A stretch of 6,870 bases of DNA. Origin: Longimicrobium sp. (GTDB taxonomy: Bacteria > Gemmatimonadota > Gemmatimonadetes > Longimicrobiales > Longimicrobiaceae). Both the position numbers and the translations under genes were made by a program. The notes beneath the pieces were generated by a model. The model saw only the letters and a list, made by a program, of their open reading frames with translations, ran no database searches and was not told where the DNA came from. Positions 1 to 5,697 of the stretch are shown here, in pieces. Location of the stretch: positions 1 to 6,870 of the forward strand of contig JAUJMI010000202.1 of NCBI GenBank assembly GCA_030446945.1. Reading direction: 5' to 3'. Each line of letters begins with the position of its first letter. The first letter of the stretch is position 1.

Positions 1-427
1 GGTTCTGCCCGACCGGGTAGAAGCCCCCGAGGCCCGCCTCCAGCCCCGTCTCGTCCTCGTGGAAGAGGGCGCCGAGCTGGAAATACGGGTTGTAGATCCC
101 GCCGCCGGTCCCCAGTGTCACCCGCCCGCCCAGCTCGAAGCCGTCCGACTTGAAATCGGAGTCGAGGCCGGTGATGTCGTCATCGTCCACGTCGAAGTCG
201 AAGCTGCTCCAGCCGCCGTACACGCCGAAGAGCGGAGTGAGCTGGAACGCTCCCGCGATCCCGAACCCGACTCCCGGTTCCAGCACGTCGGCCGCATCGC
301 CGACGGGCACGCCCAGGTCGAGGCGCCCCTCGATCGAGAGAGGAACCGTGCTCTGCGCCTGCGCCCCCTCCGCCCCGGCGAGCGCCGCCGCCGCGAACAC
401 CAGCCCCGCAAAGATCCTCTTCTTCAT
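1..427 (-). CDS. Outer-membrane beta-barrel protein, N-terminal part (runs off the left edge)
   Basis: Partial gene: 142 codons read from an ATG at 427 to the window edge without a stop. Residues 1-24 are a classical Sec signal peptide (MKKR, a hydrophobic Ala/Leu/Val core, then AQA before Q25), so signal peptidase I cleavage after A24 is likely. The mature part shows alternating hydrophobic/polar strands ending in aromatics (about 30-44, 52-80, 95-108, 112-142), which is typical of small OmpA/opacity-type barrels inserted in the outer membrane. An acidic stretch DFDVDDDD (77-84) would fall in a turn or external loop. The start is supported by a GGGGAG Shine-Dalgarno element a few bases upstream (minus strand, about 431-436). 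The exact family, substrate and C-terminus cannot be judged because the gene is cut. A structural barrel is the safest reading; a porin role is inference only. Confidence 0.75.
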   Translation of the reverse strand, partial: MKKRIFAGLVFAAAALAGAEGAQAQSTVPLSIEGRLDLGVPVGDAADVLEPGVGFGIAGAFQLTPLFGVYGGWSSFDFDVDDDDITGLDSDFKSDGFELGGRVTLGTGGGIYNPYFQLGALFHEDETGLEAGLGGFYPVGQN

Positions 428-548
428 GGCTCCCCTGTCCCTCATTGGTAGAAGTCACCGTCCGCCGTGGAGGACGGACCCGAGCGCACGCGCCGGACCC
501 CGCCGACCCGCAACCACAAACCCCATAACGACATCACCCCAAACGACG

Positions 549-574
549 AGTCCCGGCGCATGCGCGCCGGGACT
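549..574. terminator. Perfect 11-bp hairpin, candidate terminator
   Basis: AGTCCCGGCGC (549-559) pairs perfectly with GCGCCGGGACT (564-574) around a four-base ATGC loop. It lies about 90 bases beyond the stop of the M20 peptidase gene and about 120 bases ahead of the barrel-protein gene, both on the minus strand, so it could end peptidase transcription. There is only a short T run (TTT) shortly after the stem on the minus strand, so intrinsic termination is not certain. The rest of the 428-660 gap shows no gene and only a weak six-base inverted repeat (458-463/472-477). Confidence 0.4.
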
Positions 575-660
575 GGAAGGGGGCAAGAACCGGGCAGGAA
601 GGAAAGCAGTGCACCAGGGCCAGTCGTGCCGCGTGTAAGGAGACGGGGGTGAGGGTCGCC

Positions 661-2100
661 CTAGCGCGCCACCCCGCTCAACACCCGGTACAGGTACTCC
701 GCCGCCCACCCGAGCGCCGCCACCGGCACGCGCTCGTTGTCGCCGTGCATTCGGATCTCGTCCTCCTCCGCGAGCGGCATGGGGAGGATGCCGTACGTGG
801 GGATCCCCGCACCGCGCAGCACCGCGCCGTCCGTAGCGCCGGTGGACATGAACGGCAGCACCACCGCGTTCGGCGCCATCGCGCGCGCCGCCGACTCCAT
901 CGAGCGGTACAGCTCCGTGGCGACGGGCGACGGGGCGGGCGCCGGGAGCGGGTCCCCCTCCACCGCGAAGCGCACCGACGGCTCACCGCCCACCCGGTTC
1001 ATCTCGGCCACCACCTGGCGGATGTCCTCGCCGGGGACGATCCGCACGTTGAAGGTCGCCTTCCCCTCCGACGGGATCACGTTGGCGCGGAAGCCGCCGT
1101 TGAGCAGGGTGAGCGAGGCGCCCGTACGGAGCACCGCGTTGTGCAGCGGCTCGCGCGAGAGCGTGGCGGCGGCGCGGTCGATCTGCGCCTGCGTTGCGCC
1201 GGGGGCCGTCAGCGCCTGCATCGCGGCGCGCATCTCCGCGTTCCGCTCCGTCGCGGCGAGGCGGTTGAAGTAGAGGCGCGTCGTCTCGATGAGGCGCACC
1301 GGCGGCTTCCACTCGTGCACGCGGTTCACTGCGCGCGCCAGGGCCGCCAGCGCGTTGCCGGGGAGCGGAACGGAGCCGTGCCCGCCCGTGCCCGTCGCCG
1401 TGGCCACGACGTTGTAGTAGACCTTCTCCGTCGTCTGGATGTTGACGGTGCGGATGGCGCCGTCGCGCACGCGGATGCGGCCGCCCTCGTTGAGCGCGAA
1501 CTCGGCGCCGCCCAGCAGCTCGCGGTGGTGCTCCACCACGCTGTCGATCCCCACCGAGGGGCCGCCCTCCTCCGCCGCCGTCGCCAGGAAGATGACGTCG
1601 CGCGTCATCCGCCCGCGGTCGCGCGCGAGCTCCTGCATGGCCACCAGCGCGGCGGCCAGCATCCCCTTGTCATCGATGGCGCCTCGGCCGTACAGGTGCG
1701 CGCCGCGAATGGTGGGGACGAAGGGGTTCGTCTCCCACTTCGCGCTGTCGGCGCCCACCACGTCCATGTGCCCCATGACGATGACGGGCTTCTTGGTGGC
1801 GCGTCCGGCGCGGAGGCGGGCCACGAAGTTCGCCCGCCCCGGCGCCACGTTCAGCACGTGCGTCTCCACGCCGGGGACGGTGCGGAAGACGGAGTCGAAG
1901 TAGGCCGCCGTCAGCGCTTCGTTCCCCGGGGGGTTCTGCGTGTCGAGGCGGATCAGGTTCTGGAGGTGCGCCAGCGTCGCGCGCCCGGTGGCCGCGCGGT
2001 CGAAGCCGGCGGGCGCGGGGGCGGCGACGTCGTACTGCGCCGCGGCGGGCGCGGCGAGGAGGGCGGCCAGCCCGGCCGCCGCGAGGGTCTTCTTCAGCAT
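661..2100 (-). CDS. Secreted M20-family zinc metallopeptidase
   Basis: A 479-residue exported enzyme of the M20 family, whose members hydrolyse peptide or N-acyl amide bonds with two zinc ions. Residues 1-22 form a Sec signal peptide (MLKK, Ala/Leu core, APAAA-Q). Catalytic landmarks appear in order: GHMDVV (H111 zinc ligand, D113 catalytic partner); GRGAIDDKG (D143 bridging ligand); AAEEGG (E177 general base, E178 ligand); LNEGG (E205 as probable ligand); GTGGHGSVP (236-244, lid/dimerisation domain with its conserved His); and MHGDNERV near the end (H452 ligand). LNEGG and GGHGSVP resemble the PM20D1/carboxypeptidase S branch more than DapE, but the substrate is unknown. The start at 2100 is chosen because it begins the signal peptide and has GGAAG about five bases upstream. 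The same frame stays open upstream to 2655, but that part crosses the lipoprotein gene and is not protein-like. The gap to the upstream lipoprotein is only 62 bases, so co-transcription is likely. Confidence 0.9.
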   Translation of the reverse strand: MLKKTLAAAGLAALLAAPAAAQYDVAAPAPAGFDRAATGRATLAHLQNLIRLDTQNPPGNEALTAAYFDSVFRTVPGVETHVLNVAPGRANFVARLRAGRATKKPVIVMGHMDVVGADSAKWETNPFVPTIRGAHLYGRGAIDDKGMLAAALVAMQELARDRGRMTRDVIFLATAAEEGGPSVGIDSVVEHHRELLGGAEFALNEGGRIRVRDGAIRTVNIQTTEKVYYNVVATATGTGGHGSVPLPGNALAALARAVNRVHEWKPPVRLIETTRLYFNRLAATERNAEMRAAMQALTAPGATQAQIDRAAATLSREPLHNAVLRTGASLTLLNGGFRANVIPSEGKATFNVRIVPGEDIRQVVAEMNRVGGEPSVRFAVEGDPLPAPAPSPVATELYRSMESAARAMAPNAVVLPFMSTGATDGAVLRGAGIPTYGILPMPLAEEDEIRMHGDNERVPVAALGWAAEYLYRVLSGVAR

Positions 2101-2162
2101 CGATCTTCCGCGTTGGGGTGTGGCGGATGTGTACGCCGCAGGGTCCGCGATGGGTCCAGCGT

Positions 2163-2609
2163 TCAGAGCGTGTCGCGCACGATCACCAGCGGGACACCCT
2201 GCAGCGCGGACGTGGTCAGCGATCCCGTGATGAAGTCGCGGTTCTCGCGCACCACGGCCGCCGTGGTCCCGTTGGCCGGCGCGATGGTGTCCCGCCGGAA
2301 CGCCGCGTCGAAGGTCAGCGGCACGAACCCCGGCGCGCTCAGCGTCAGGTCCACGTTGGGGAAGCCAAAGATCCCGTCCACCCGCACCGCGACCGACTGC
2401 CCCCGCACGCGCACCGTGCCGCTCCCGGAGATCTCCTCCTCGTTCTGCGTGAGGTCGAGGTCGAAGTCGTAGCGGGACGTGTCCGCCAGCGTGGTCCCGG
2501 TCCAGCGGCCGGTGACGTCGTACTGGCCGGGGTCGAACTCCTCGCCGCCGCATGCGGCCAGGATGGCGATGAGGGCGAGCCCTGCAAAGAAACGCATTCG
2601 GATGTCCAT
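2163..2609 (-). CDS. Small predicted lipoprotein, function unknown
   Basis: A 148-residue protein with a type II signal peptide: a hydrophobic run (FFAGLALIAI) and lipobox L-A-A-C with C20 as the lipidated cysteine, followed by GGEE. The mature domain begins with V-T-G-R-W-T-G-T (32-39) and continues as alternating strands (48-54, 60-79, 86-100, 115-122, 127-146). This suggests a small all-beta, lipocalin-like fold, but I do not recognise a named family. Two starts are possible: M1 at 2609 or M5 at 2597. M5 gives a more typical lipoprotein signal (MRFFAGL), and neither has a convincing Shine-Dalgarno element. A promoter lies directly upstream (2637-2665). The M20 peptidase gene follows after 62 bases, so the two exported products probably share a transcript. 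A functional link is inferred only from this adjacency. Confidence 0.75.
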   Translation of the reverse strand: MDIRMRFFAGLALIAILAACGGEEFDPGQYDVTGRWTGTTLADTSRYDFDLDLTQNEEEISGSGTVRVRGQSVAVRVDGIFGFPNVDLTLSAPGFVPLTFDAAFRRDTIAPANGTTAAVVRENRDFITGSLTTSALQGVPLVIVRDTL

Positions 2610-2625
2610 CGGGTGAAGGGAGAAC

Positions 2626-2651
2626 GTGTGCCCGCAAGTTTACCCGCACAC
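2626..2651. promoter_or_regulatory. Inverted repeat over the promoter, possible operator
   Basis: GTGTGC (2626-2631) and GCACAC (2646-2651) form a six-base inverted repeat with a 14-base spacer. One arm falls in the -35/-10 spacer and the other near the predicted transcription start of the minus-strand lipoprotein operon, a usual position for a repressor site. The arms are short, so chance is a real alternative. Confidence 0.25.
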
Positions 2652-2665
2652 CCACTCGGCAACAA
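2637..2665 (-). promoter_or_regulatory. Sigma-70-like promoter for the lipoprotein/peptidase operon
   Basis: On the minus strand TTGTTG (2665-2660) and TAAACT (2642-2637) are separated by exactly 17 bases, which is the optimal housekeeping-promoter spacing. Each is only a partial match to TTGACA/TATAAT, but they are rare AT-rich hexamers in this GC-rich sequence. The predicted transcription start is near 2630, giving a leader of about 20 bases before M1 at 2609 or about 33 before M5 at 2597. Confidence 0.55.
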
Positions 2666-2708
2666 GCGGTGACGCGCGCCCGGCAGCCTTCTTGCCCAAA
2701 AGACCCGC

Positions 2709-3485
2709 ATGTTCAAGAAGCAGATCCATCAGACGACGCGCTCCGAAGGGCCGTGGGACGGCGGGCGGAGGATCGTGGTGGACTTCCGCACCACCGGCGA
2801 TCCGGTGCCGGCGGTCCTCCTGGTGCCCCGCGACCGCACGCCCGCCCCGGCCGCGCTGCTCCTGCACGGCTACACCTCGCGCAAGGAGCACATGAGCGAG
2901 GGGGTGGGCGCCGCGCTCCTCGAGCGGGGGATCGCGTCGCTCTCCATCGACCTCCCGCTGCACGGCACGCGCAACGACCCCGTGCAGGCGCAGGCGAGCC
3001 GCAACCCGCTCGCGCTGGTGAAGATCTGGCGCCAGGCGCTCTCCGAGTGCTCCCTCTCGCTGCGCTACCTCGCCGCCCGCCCGGAGGTGGACGGTGACCG
3101 GCTCGCGGTCGCGGGATACTCGCTGGGCTCCTTTCTGGCGGTGCTGGTGGCGGCGCAGGAGCCCTCCGTGCGCGCGCTGGTCCTCGCCTCCGGCGGCGAC
3201 CTCCCGTCCGGCACGCCGCTGGCCGCCGTGGCGCGCACCGTGGCCGACCCGCTGCGCGCCATACGCAAGCTGGACGGCCGCCCGCTGCTGATGGTCCACG
3301 GCCGCGGCGACCGCACCATCCGCCCGGACCAGGCGGAGCGCCTCTTCGCCGCCGCGCAGGACCCCAAGGAGCTGCGCTGGTGGAACGCCGGCCACATCCT
3401 CCCCCCCGCCGCCATCGGCTACGCCGCCGACTGGCTCGCCGAGAACCTGGACGAATCCGAGGAGCGCACGGGGACGGGCGGCTGA
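2709..3485 (+). CDS. Alpha/beta hydrolase (esterase/peptidase-like)
   Basis: A 258-residue cytoplasmic serine hydrolase with a complete-looking catalytic triad. The oxyanion-side LLLHGYTS motif is at 50-57. The nucleophile elbow G-Y-S-L-G is at 136-140 with S138. The acid is probably D201 in MVHGRGDRTI. The base is H229 in NAGHILP. SIDLPLHGTRND (79-90) is the post-strand loop typical of dienelactone-hydrolase or acyl-peptidase-like enzymes. There is no signal peptide or membrane segment. The single-domain length fits small esterases; the substrate cannot be predicted. ATG 2709 is the first start after an in-frame TGA at 2670. It lacks a visible Shine-Dalgarno sequence, so it may be leaderless or weakly translated. 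It is transcribed away from the lipoprotein operon, with the two starts about 100 bases apart. Confidence 0.85.
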   Translation: MFKKQIHQTTRSEGPWDGGRRIVVDFRTTGDPVPAVLLVPRDRTPAPAALLLHGYTSRKEHMSEGVGAALLERGIASLSIDLPLHGTRNDPVQAQASRNPLALVKIWRQALSECSLSLRYLAARPEVDGDRLAVAGYSLGSFLAVLVAAQEPSVRALVLASGGDLPSGTPLAAVARTVADPLRAIRKLDGRPLLMVHGRGDRTIRPDQAERLFAAAQDPKELRWWNAGHILPPAAIGYAADWLAENLDESEERTGTGG

Positions 3486-3504
3486 GGGGGGCTCGCTCAG
3501 GAGT

Positions 3505-3624
3505 GAATAAATTCGCCGCTGGAACCACACGCAGTCCGCCTCCGCGGACTGGGCGCGGTTCTCGAGCGGGCTTCAGCCACCTTCCCGTGGTTCCGGCCGG
3601 GGGCTTCAACTCCGTTTTCCCCGG
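3505..3624. repeat. Multi-hairpin intergenic element, candidate interspersed repeat
   Basis: The element starts with an AT-rich palindrome GAAT-AA-ATTC (3505-3514), striking against the surrounding GC. Next is a two-tier hairpin: outer GAACC/GGTTC (3522-3526/3557-3561) enclosing a perfect eight-base stem CAGTCCGC/GCGGACTG (3532-3539/3544-3551). Then comes CCAC/GTGG (3577-3580/3587-3590), and finally CCGGGG/CCCCGG (3597-3602/3619-3624) with TTTT in the loop. GGGCTTCA occurs twice (3568-3575 and 3601-3608). There is no coding sequence here. This compactly folded composition looks like a REP/MITE-type element dispersed between genes. I recall similar 'GGGCTTCAGCC' tracts in Longimicrobium-type genomes, but copy number cannot be seen in this window. 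It may also terminate the hydrolase transcript. Confidence 0.5.
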
Positions 3625-3666
3625 TTCGCGCGGTTGGCCCAAGCTGGCCAGCCCTCGGCCCGCCCC

Positions 3667-3682
3667 TGGCACCGCCTGTGCT
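3667..3682 (+). promoter_or_regulatory. Candidate sigma-54 (-24/-12) promoter
   Basis: TGGCAC at 3667-3672 followed by TGCT at 3679-3682 keeps the diagnostic GG (3668-3669), ten bases, GC (3680-3681) spacing and matches most of the TGGCACG-N4-TTGCT consensus. Initiation would be near 3692, about 45 bases before the ribonuclease start. No upstream activator site is evident, and the gap beforehand is occupied by the hairpin element. Confidence 0.45.
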
Positions 3683-3737
3683 ATGAGAGGCGGCCCCACA
3701 ATCGGCAGGCGCGGAGCCCGGGAAGGCGAGAGGACCG

Positions 3738-4202
3738 ATGGTGGATCAGCAGGAGCACCCGGACGGGGGCGATCGGCAGCCGGAGCAACGCGTGCCGCGC
3801 CACGAGGGAGAGAAGCCCATCGCGCTGGTGGACGGCTCCAACGTGGCCCACTCCGGCGAGGGCGAACGGGCCCGGCTGCAGAACATCGACATCGTGGTGG
3901 AGAAGCTGATCGTAGATGGATACAGGCCGATCGTGGTGGTGGATGCGGCGCTCCGCCATCAGATCGACAACCGGCCGCTGTACGAACAGCAGGTAGGGGA
4001 TGGAAAGATCCGTCAGGCCCCCGCCGGCACGGACGCGGACTACTTCCTCCTCTCCTTTGCGCGCGAGCTCGACGCCTCGATCGTGAGCAACGACCGCTTC
4101 CGCGACCGGCAGGAAGTCTTCCCCGACGCACACGAGCGGATGATCCGCTACATGATCGTCGCCGACGAGGTGGTGTTCGAGCGGCGCAACAAGCGGCGCT
4201 AA
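3738..4202 (+). CDS. PIN/NYN-fold ribonuclease, Zc3h12a-like
   Basis: A 154-residue cytoplasmic protein. Residues 1-25 are a polar, probably disordered leader (MVDQQEHPDGGDRQPEQ...). The rest reads as a compact PIN-like nuclease domain: ALVDGSNVAHS (29-39) supplies D32 and N35; IVVVDAALR (65-73) is the second strand with D69; GTDADYFLL (97-105) supplies D99 and D101; and SIVSNDRFRD (114-123) supplies D119. This order and the DGSN and SNDRF signatures match the Zc3h12a/Regnase-type NYN family, magnesium-dependent single-stranded RNA endonucleases. No zinc finger is attached, unlike the eukaryotic proteins. The start has AGAGG four bases upstream. The gene stands alone between a hairpin-rich gap and a terminator-like hairpin, with a sigma-54-like site ahead of it. 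The target RNA is unknown. There is no neighbouring antitoxin-like gene, so a toxin role is not supported. Confidence 0.75.
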   Translation: MVDQQEHPDGGDRQPEQRVPRHEGEKPIALVDGSNVAHSGEGERARLQNIDIVVEKLIVDGYRPIVVVDAALRHQIDNRPLYEQQVGDGKIRQAPAGTDADYFLLSFARELDASIVSNDRFRDRQEVFPDAHERMIRYMIVADEVVFERRNKRR

Positions 4203-4226
4203 GCCGCGCGCGCCGCGGACGCAGAC

Positions 4227-4261
4227 CGGCGCCCTCTCAGCGGAACCGCGGGAGGGCGCCG
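4227..4261. terminator. Hairpin between convergent genes, candidate bidirectional terminator
   Basis: CGGCGCCCTC (4227-4236) pairs perfectly with GAGGGCGCCG (4252-4261); the loop contains a further GCGG/CCGC pairing. It lies 24 bases after the ribonuclease stop and 24 bases beyond the stop of the opposing VOC gene. There is no good T tract on either side, so efficiency as an intrinsic terminator is uncertain. Confidence 0.5.
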
Positions 4262-4285
4262 TCGTTCGTGATGCGGCGGCGAAGC

Positions 4286-4666
4286 TCAGGCGCCGAACTG
4301 CGCGAATCCCACCAGGTTCCCCGCGGGCTCACGCACAAAGATCTCGTCGGCGCCGTACGGCGTCTTCCTGCGCGGTACCACCCGCTCCACCCCTTCCAGC
4401 GCCCGCTCCACCGCGTCCAGGTCGTCCACCTCGATGAACAGGAACGAGCCCTCCATCGGCATCCGCTCCGCGAGCGCGGGAGCATCGGCCTGCACGCTGT
4501 CGCGCGTCTGGTACATCACCTCCACGCCGTCCTTTTGCAGGATCAGGAAGCCGAGGCGCTCGTCGTGAGGCACCTCGGCGGTCCGCGCGAAGCCCAGGCG
4601 ATCCTCCCAGAAGGAGAGCGCGGGCTCGATCCGCTGGACGTAAAGGATCGGGGTCAGCTTTTTCAT
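4286..4666 (-). CDS. VOC/glyoxalase-bleomycin resistance fold protein
   Basis: A 126-residue single-domain protein with the two beta-alpha-beta3 modules of the vicinal oxygen chelate superfamily. Module one is ILYVQRIEPALSFWEDRLGF (7-26) then LGFLILQKDGVEVMYQT (38-54). Module two is SFLFIEVDDLDAVERALEG (74-92) then the family-typical ending VREPAGNLVGFAQF (111-124). Members range from glyoxalases and dioxygenases to drug-binding proteins. Candidate metal residues are E49 and E113, but the usual first-strand His is not evident, so metal dependence and reaction are unknown. The start is ambiguous: M at 4666 (MKKLTPILYV) fits the domain best, while an in-frame ATG at 4675 would add three residues and one further upstream at 4729 would add 21 residues without domain character. 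No clear Shine-Dalgarno element separates them. It is convergent with the ribonuclease gene and divergent from thymidine kinase. Confidence 0.8.
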   Translation of the reverse strand: MKKLTPILYVQRIEPALSFWEDRLGFARTAEVPHDERLGFLILQKDGVEVMYQTRDSVQADAPALAERMPMEGSFLFIEVDDLDAVERALEGVERVVPRRKTPYGADEIFVREPAGNLVGFAQFGA

Positions 4667-4847
4667 GGCGGGCATACGTGTCGTTTCGGTTGCAGGTGAG
4701 TGGACCGCTCGCACCGCGTTACGGCGCACCGGCCACGGACGCTCGTACGCCGGCCAGGGCGGCGCGGATCGTGTTCGCGGTACAGGGGCGGGGTCCTGGG
4801 GGAGACGATAAGGCGCGGCCGGGCGGCGGACAACGGGGACGGGGAGC

Positions 4848-4877
4848 TTGTGGCCGGGGAGCGGCTTCGGTTACAAT
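4848..4877 (+). promoter_or_regulatory. Sigma-70-like promoter of the thymidine kinase gene
   Basis: TTGTGG (4848-4853) and TACAAT (4872-4877) are separated by 18 bases; the -10 box matches five of six consensus positions and is conspicuous in GC-rich surroundings. The predicted start of transcription is near 4884. The -10 box shares its last two bases with an in-frame ATG (4876), so that codon would not be on the messenger. Confidence 0.5.
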
Positions 4878-4935
4878 GGTGGCCCGCACCGCCCCCGCGG
4901 GCGCCTTCCCCGCACCGCCACGCAGAGCCTTCAGG

Positions 4936-5622
4936 TTGAGAGATGTAGCGCTGTACCACGGCGACGGCCACGGCTGGATCGAGGTCGTAACCGGAGTGAT
5001 GTTCAGCGGAAAGTCCGAGGAGCTGATCCGCCGCGTCCGCCGCGCGCTGATCGCCCGGCGCCGGGTGCAGCTCTTCAAGAGCGCCCTGGACGACCGCTAC
5101 GAGGGAGTCACGCGCGTCAGCACGCACAACGGCGCCGGCGTCGATGCGGTCCCCGTGCGCGACAGCCGCCAGGTGCTGGAACAGGCGCACCCCGAAACCC
5201 GCGTCTTCGCCGTGGACGAGGTGCAGTTCCTGGACGACGGCATCGTGGACGTAGTCCAGCTCCTGGCCGATCGCGGGGCGCGCATCATCGTAGCCGGAAC
5301 CGACCTGGACTTCCGCGGCGAGCCCTTTGGCCCCATGGCCCGGCTGATCGCGGTGGCGGAGACCGTGGACAAGCTCCACGCCATCTGCGTGCTGTGCGGC
5401 AACGCCGCCACTCGCAACCAGCGGCTGGTGAACGGCGAGCCCGCTCCGTACGAGGCGCCGGTGATCCAGGTGGGTGGGCAGGAAGCGTACGAGGCGCGCT
5501 GCCGCCGCTGCCACGAGGTCCCCTCCGCCACGCGCGACCAGACGTCGCTGCTGGACGCGCTGGGGACCGGCGCGCACCAGGCGGTGGTGCTGACGCACGA
5601 GAGCCTGCGCCACCCGGCGTAG
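4936..5622 (+). CDS. tdk: Thymidine kinase (type II, cytosolic TK1-like)
   Basis: Phosphorylates thymidine with ATP to dTMP in the pyrimidine salvage pathway. Numbered from the TTG at 4936 (228 residues): GWIEVVTG leads into the P-loop GVMFSGKS (20-27), followed by EELIRR; FAVDEVQFLDD (91-101) carries the DEvQF motif with E95 as catalytic base; and GTDLDFRGEPFGPM (121-134) is the TK1-type substrate loop. Two zinc-knuckle pairs, C151/C154 and C189/C192, form the structural zinc site. Length fits TK1-type enzymes (about 190-230). The start is uncertain. ATG 4876 gives 248 residues but overlaps a good -10 box and has no properly spaced Shine-Dalgarno element. TTG 4936 and CTG 4951 (GAGAG eight bases upstream) lie closer to the family's usual beginning. 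The gene is monocistronic, ended by the hairpin at 5675-5697. Confidence 0.9.
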   Translation: MRDVALYHGDGHGWIEVVTGVMFSGKSEELIRRVRRALIARRRVQLFKSALDDRYEGVTRVSTHNGAGVDAVPVRDSRQVLEQAHPETRVFAVDEVQFLDDGIVDVVQLLADRGARIIVAGTDLDFRGEPFGPMARLIAVAETVDKLHAICVLCGNAATRNQRLVNGEPAPYEAPVIQVGGQEAYEARCRRCHEVPSATRDQTSLLDALGTGAHQAVVLTHESLRHPA

Positions 5623-5649
5623 GCACCGGCCGAACAGCAAAAGAGGTTT

Positions 5650-5683
5650 CTCTGTGGCTTGTAGTTCCCTCTGTGCCTCTGTG
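5650..5683. repeat. Three CTCTGTG copies in the gap between thymidine kinase and the Smr-like gene
   Basis: Perfect CTCTGTG copies lie at 5650-5656, 5669-5675 and 5677-5683, in a stretch with noticeably lower GC than its surroundings. The last copy forms part of the terminator stem and loop. It resembles the short CTCTGTGcCTCTGTG tracts found between genes in many bacteria, although that comparison is from memory and its spread in this genome is unknown. Confidence 0.45.
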
Positions 5684-5697
5684 TGAGGCTTTTCCTT
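5675..5697 (+). terminator. Rho-independent terminator of thymidine kinase
   Basis: GCCTC (5675-5679) pairs with GAGGC (5685-5689) across a TGTGT loop, immediately followed by TTTTCCTT (5690-5697). Stem, loop and T-rich tail are in the order expected for plus-strand termination, about 50 bases after the thymidine kinase stop. The tail touches the stop codon of the opposing gene. The stem is short, so efficiency may be modest. Confidence 0.6.

Noticed and set aside
458..477. CCGTCC/GGACGG inverted repeat upstream of the barrel-protein gene
   Set aside because: Only six bases with an eight-base loop in GC-rich sequence, with no T tract or promoter context; indistinguishable from chance.
649..2472. 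Long plus-strand open frame antisense to the M20 peptidase and the lipoprotein
   Set aside because: The translation is an Arg/His/Gly/Val-rich mix with no motif or fold, as expected opposite GC-rich genes; the minus strand carries all M20 motifs in order.
2101..2655. Upstream continuation of the M20 peptidase frame
   Set aside because: It overlaps the lipoprotein gene in another frame, is Arg/Pro-rich, and precedes a perfect signal peptide and Shine-Dalgarno element at 2100. It does not represent a fusion.
2640..4131. Long minus-strand frames opposite the hydrolase and ribonuclease genes
   Set aside because: Low-complexity Arg/Gly/Pro translations without motifs, and they cross the hairpin element; the plus-strand proteins have complete catalytic signatures.
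3738..4202. Ribonuclease as the toxin of a toxin-antitoxin pair
   Set aside because: No small partner gene overlaps or adjoins it; the neighbours are a hairpin element and a convergent VOC gene, so context does not support it.
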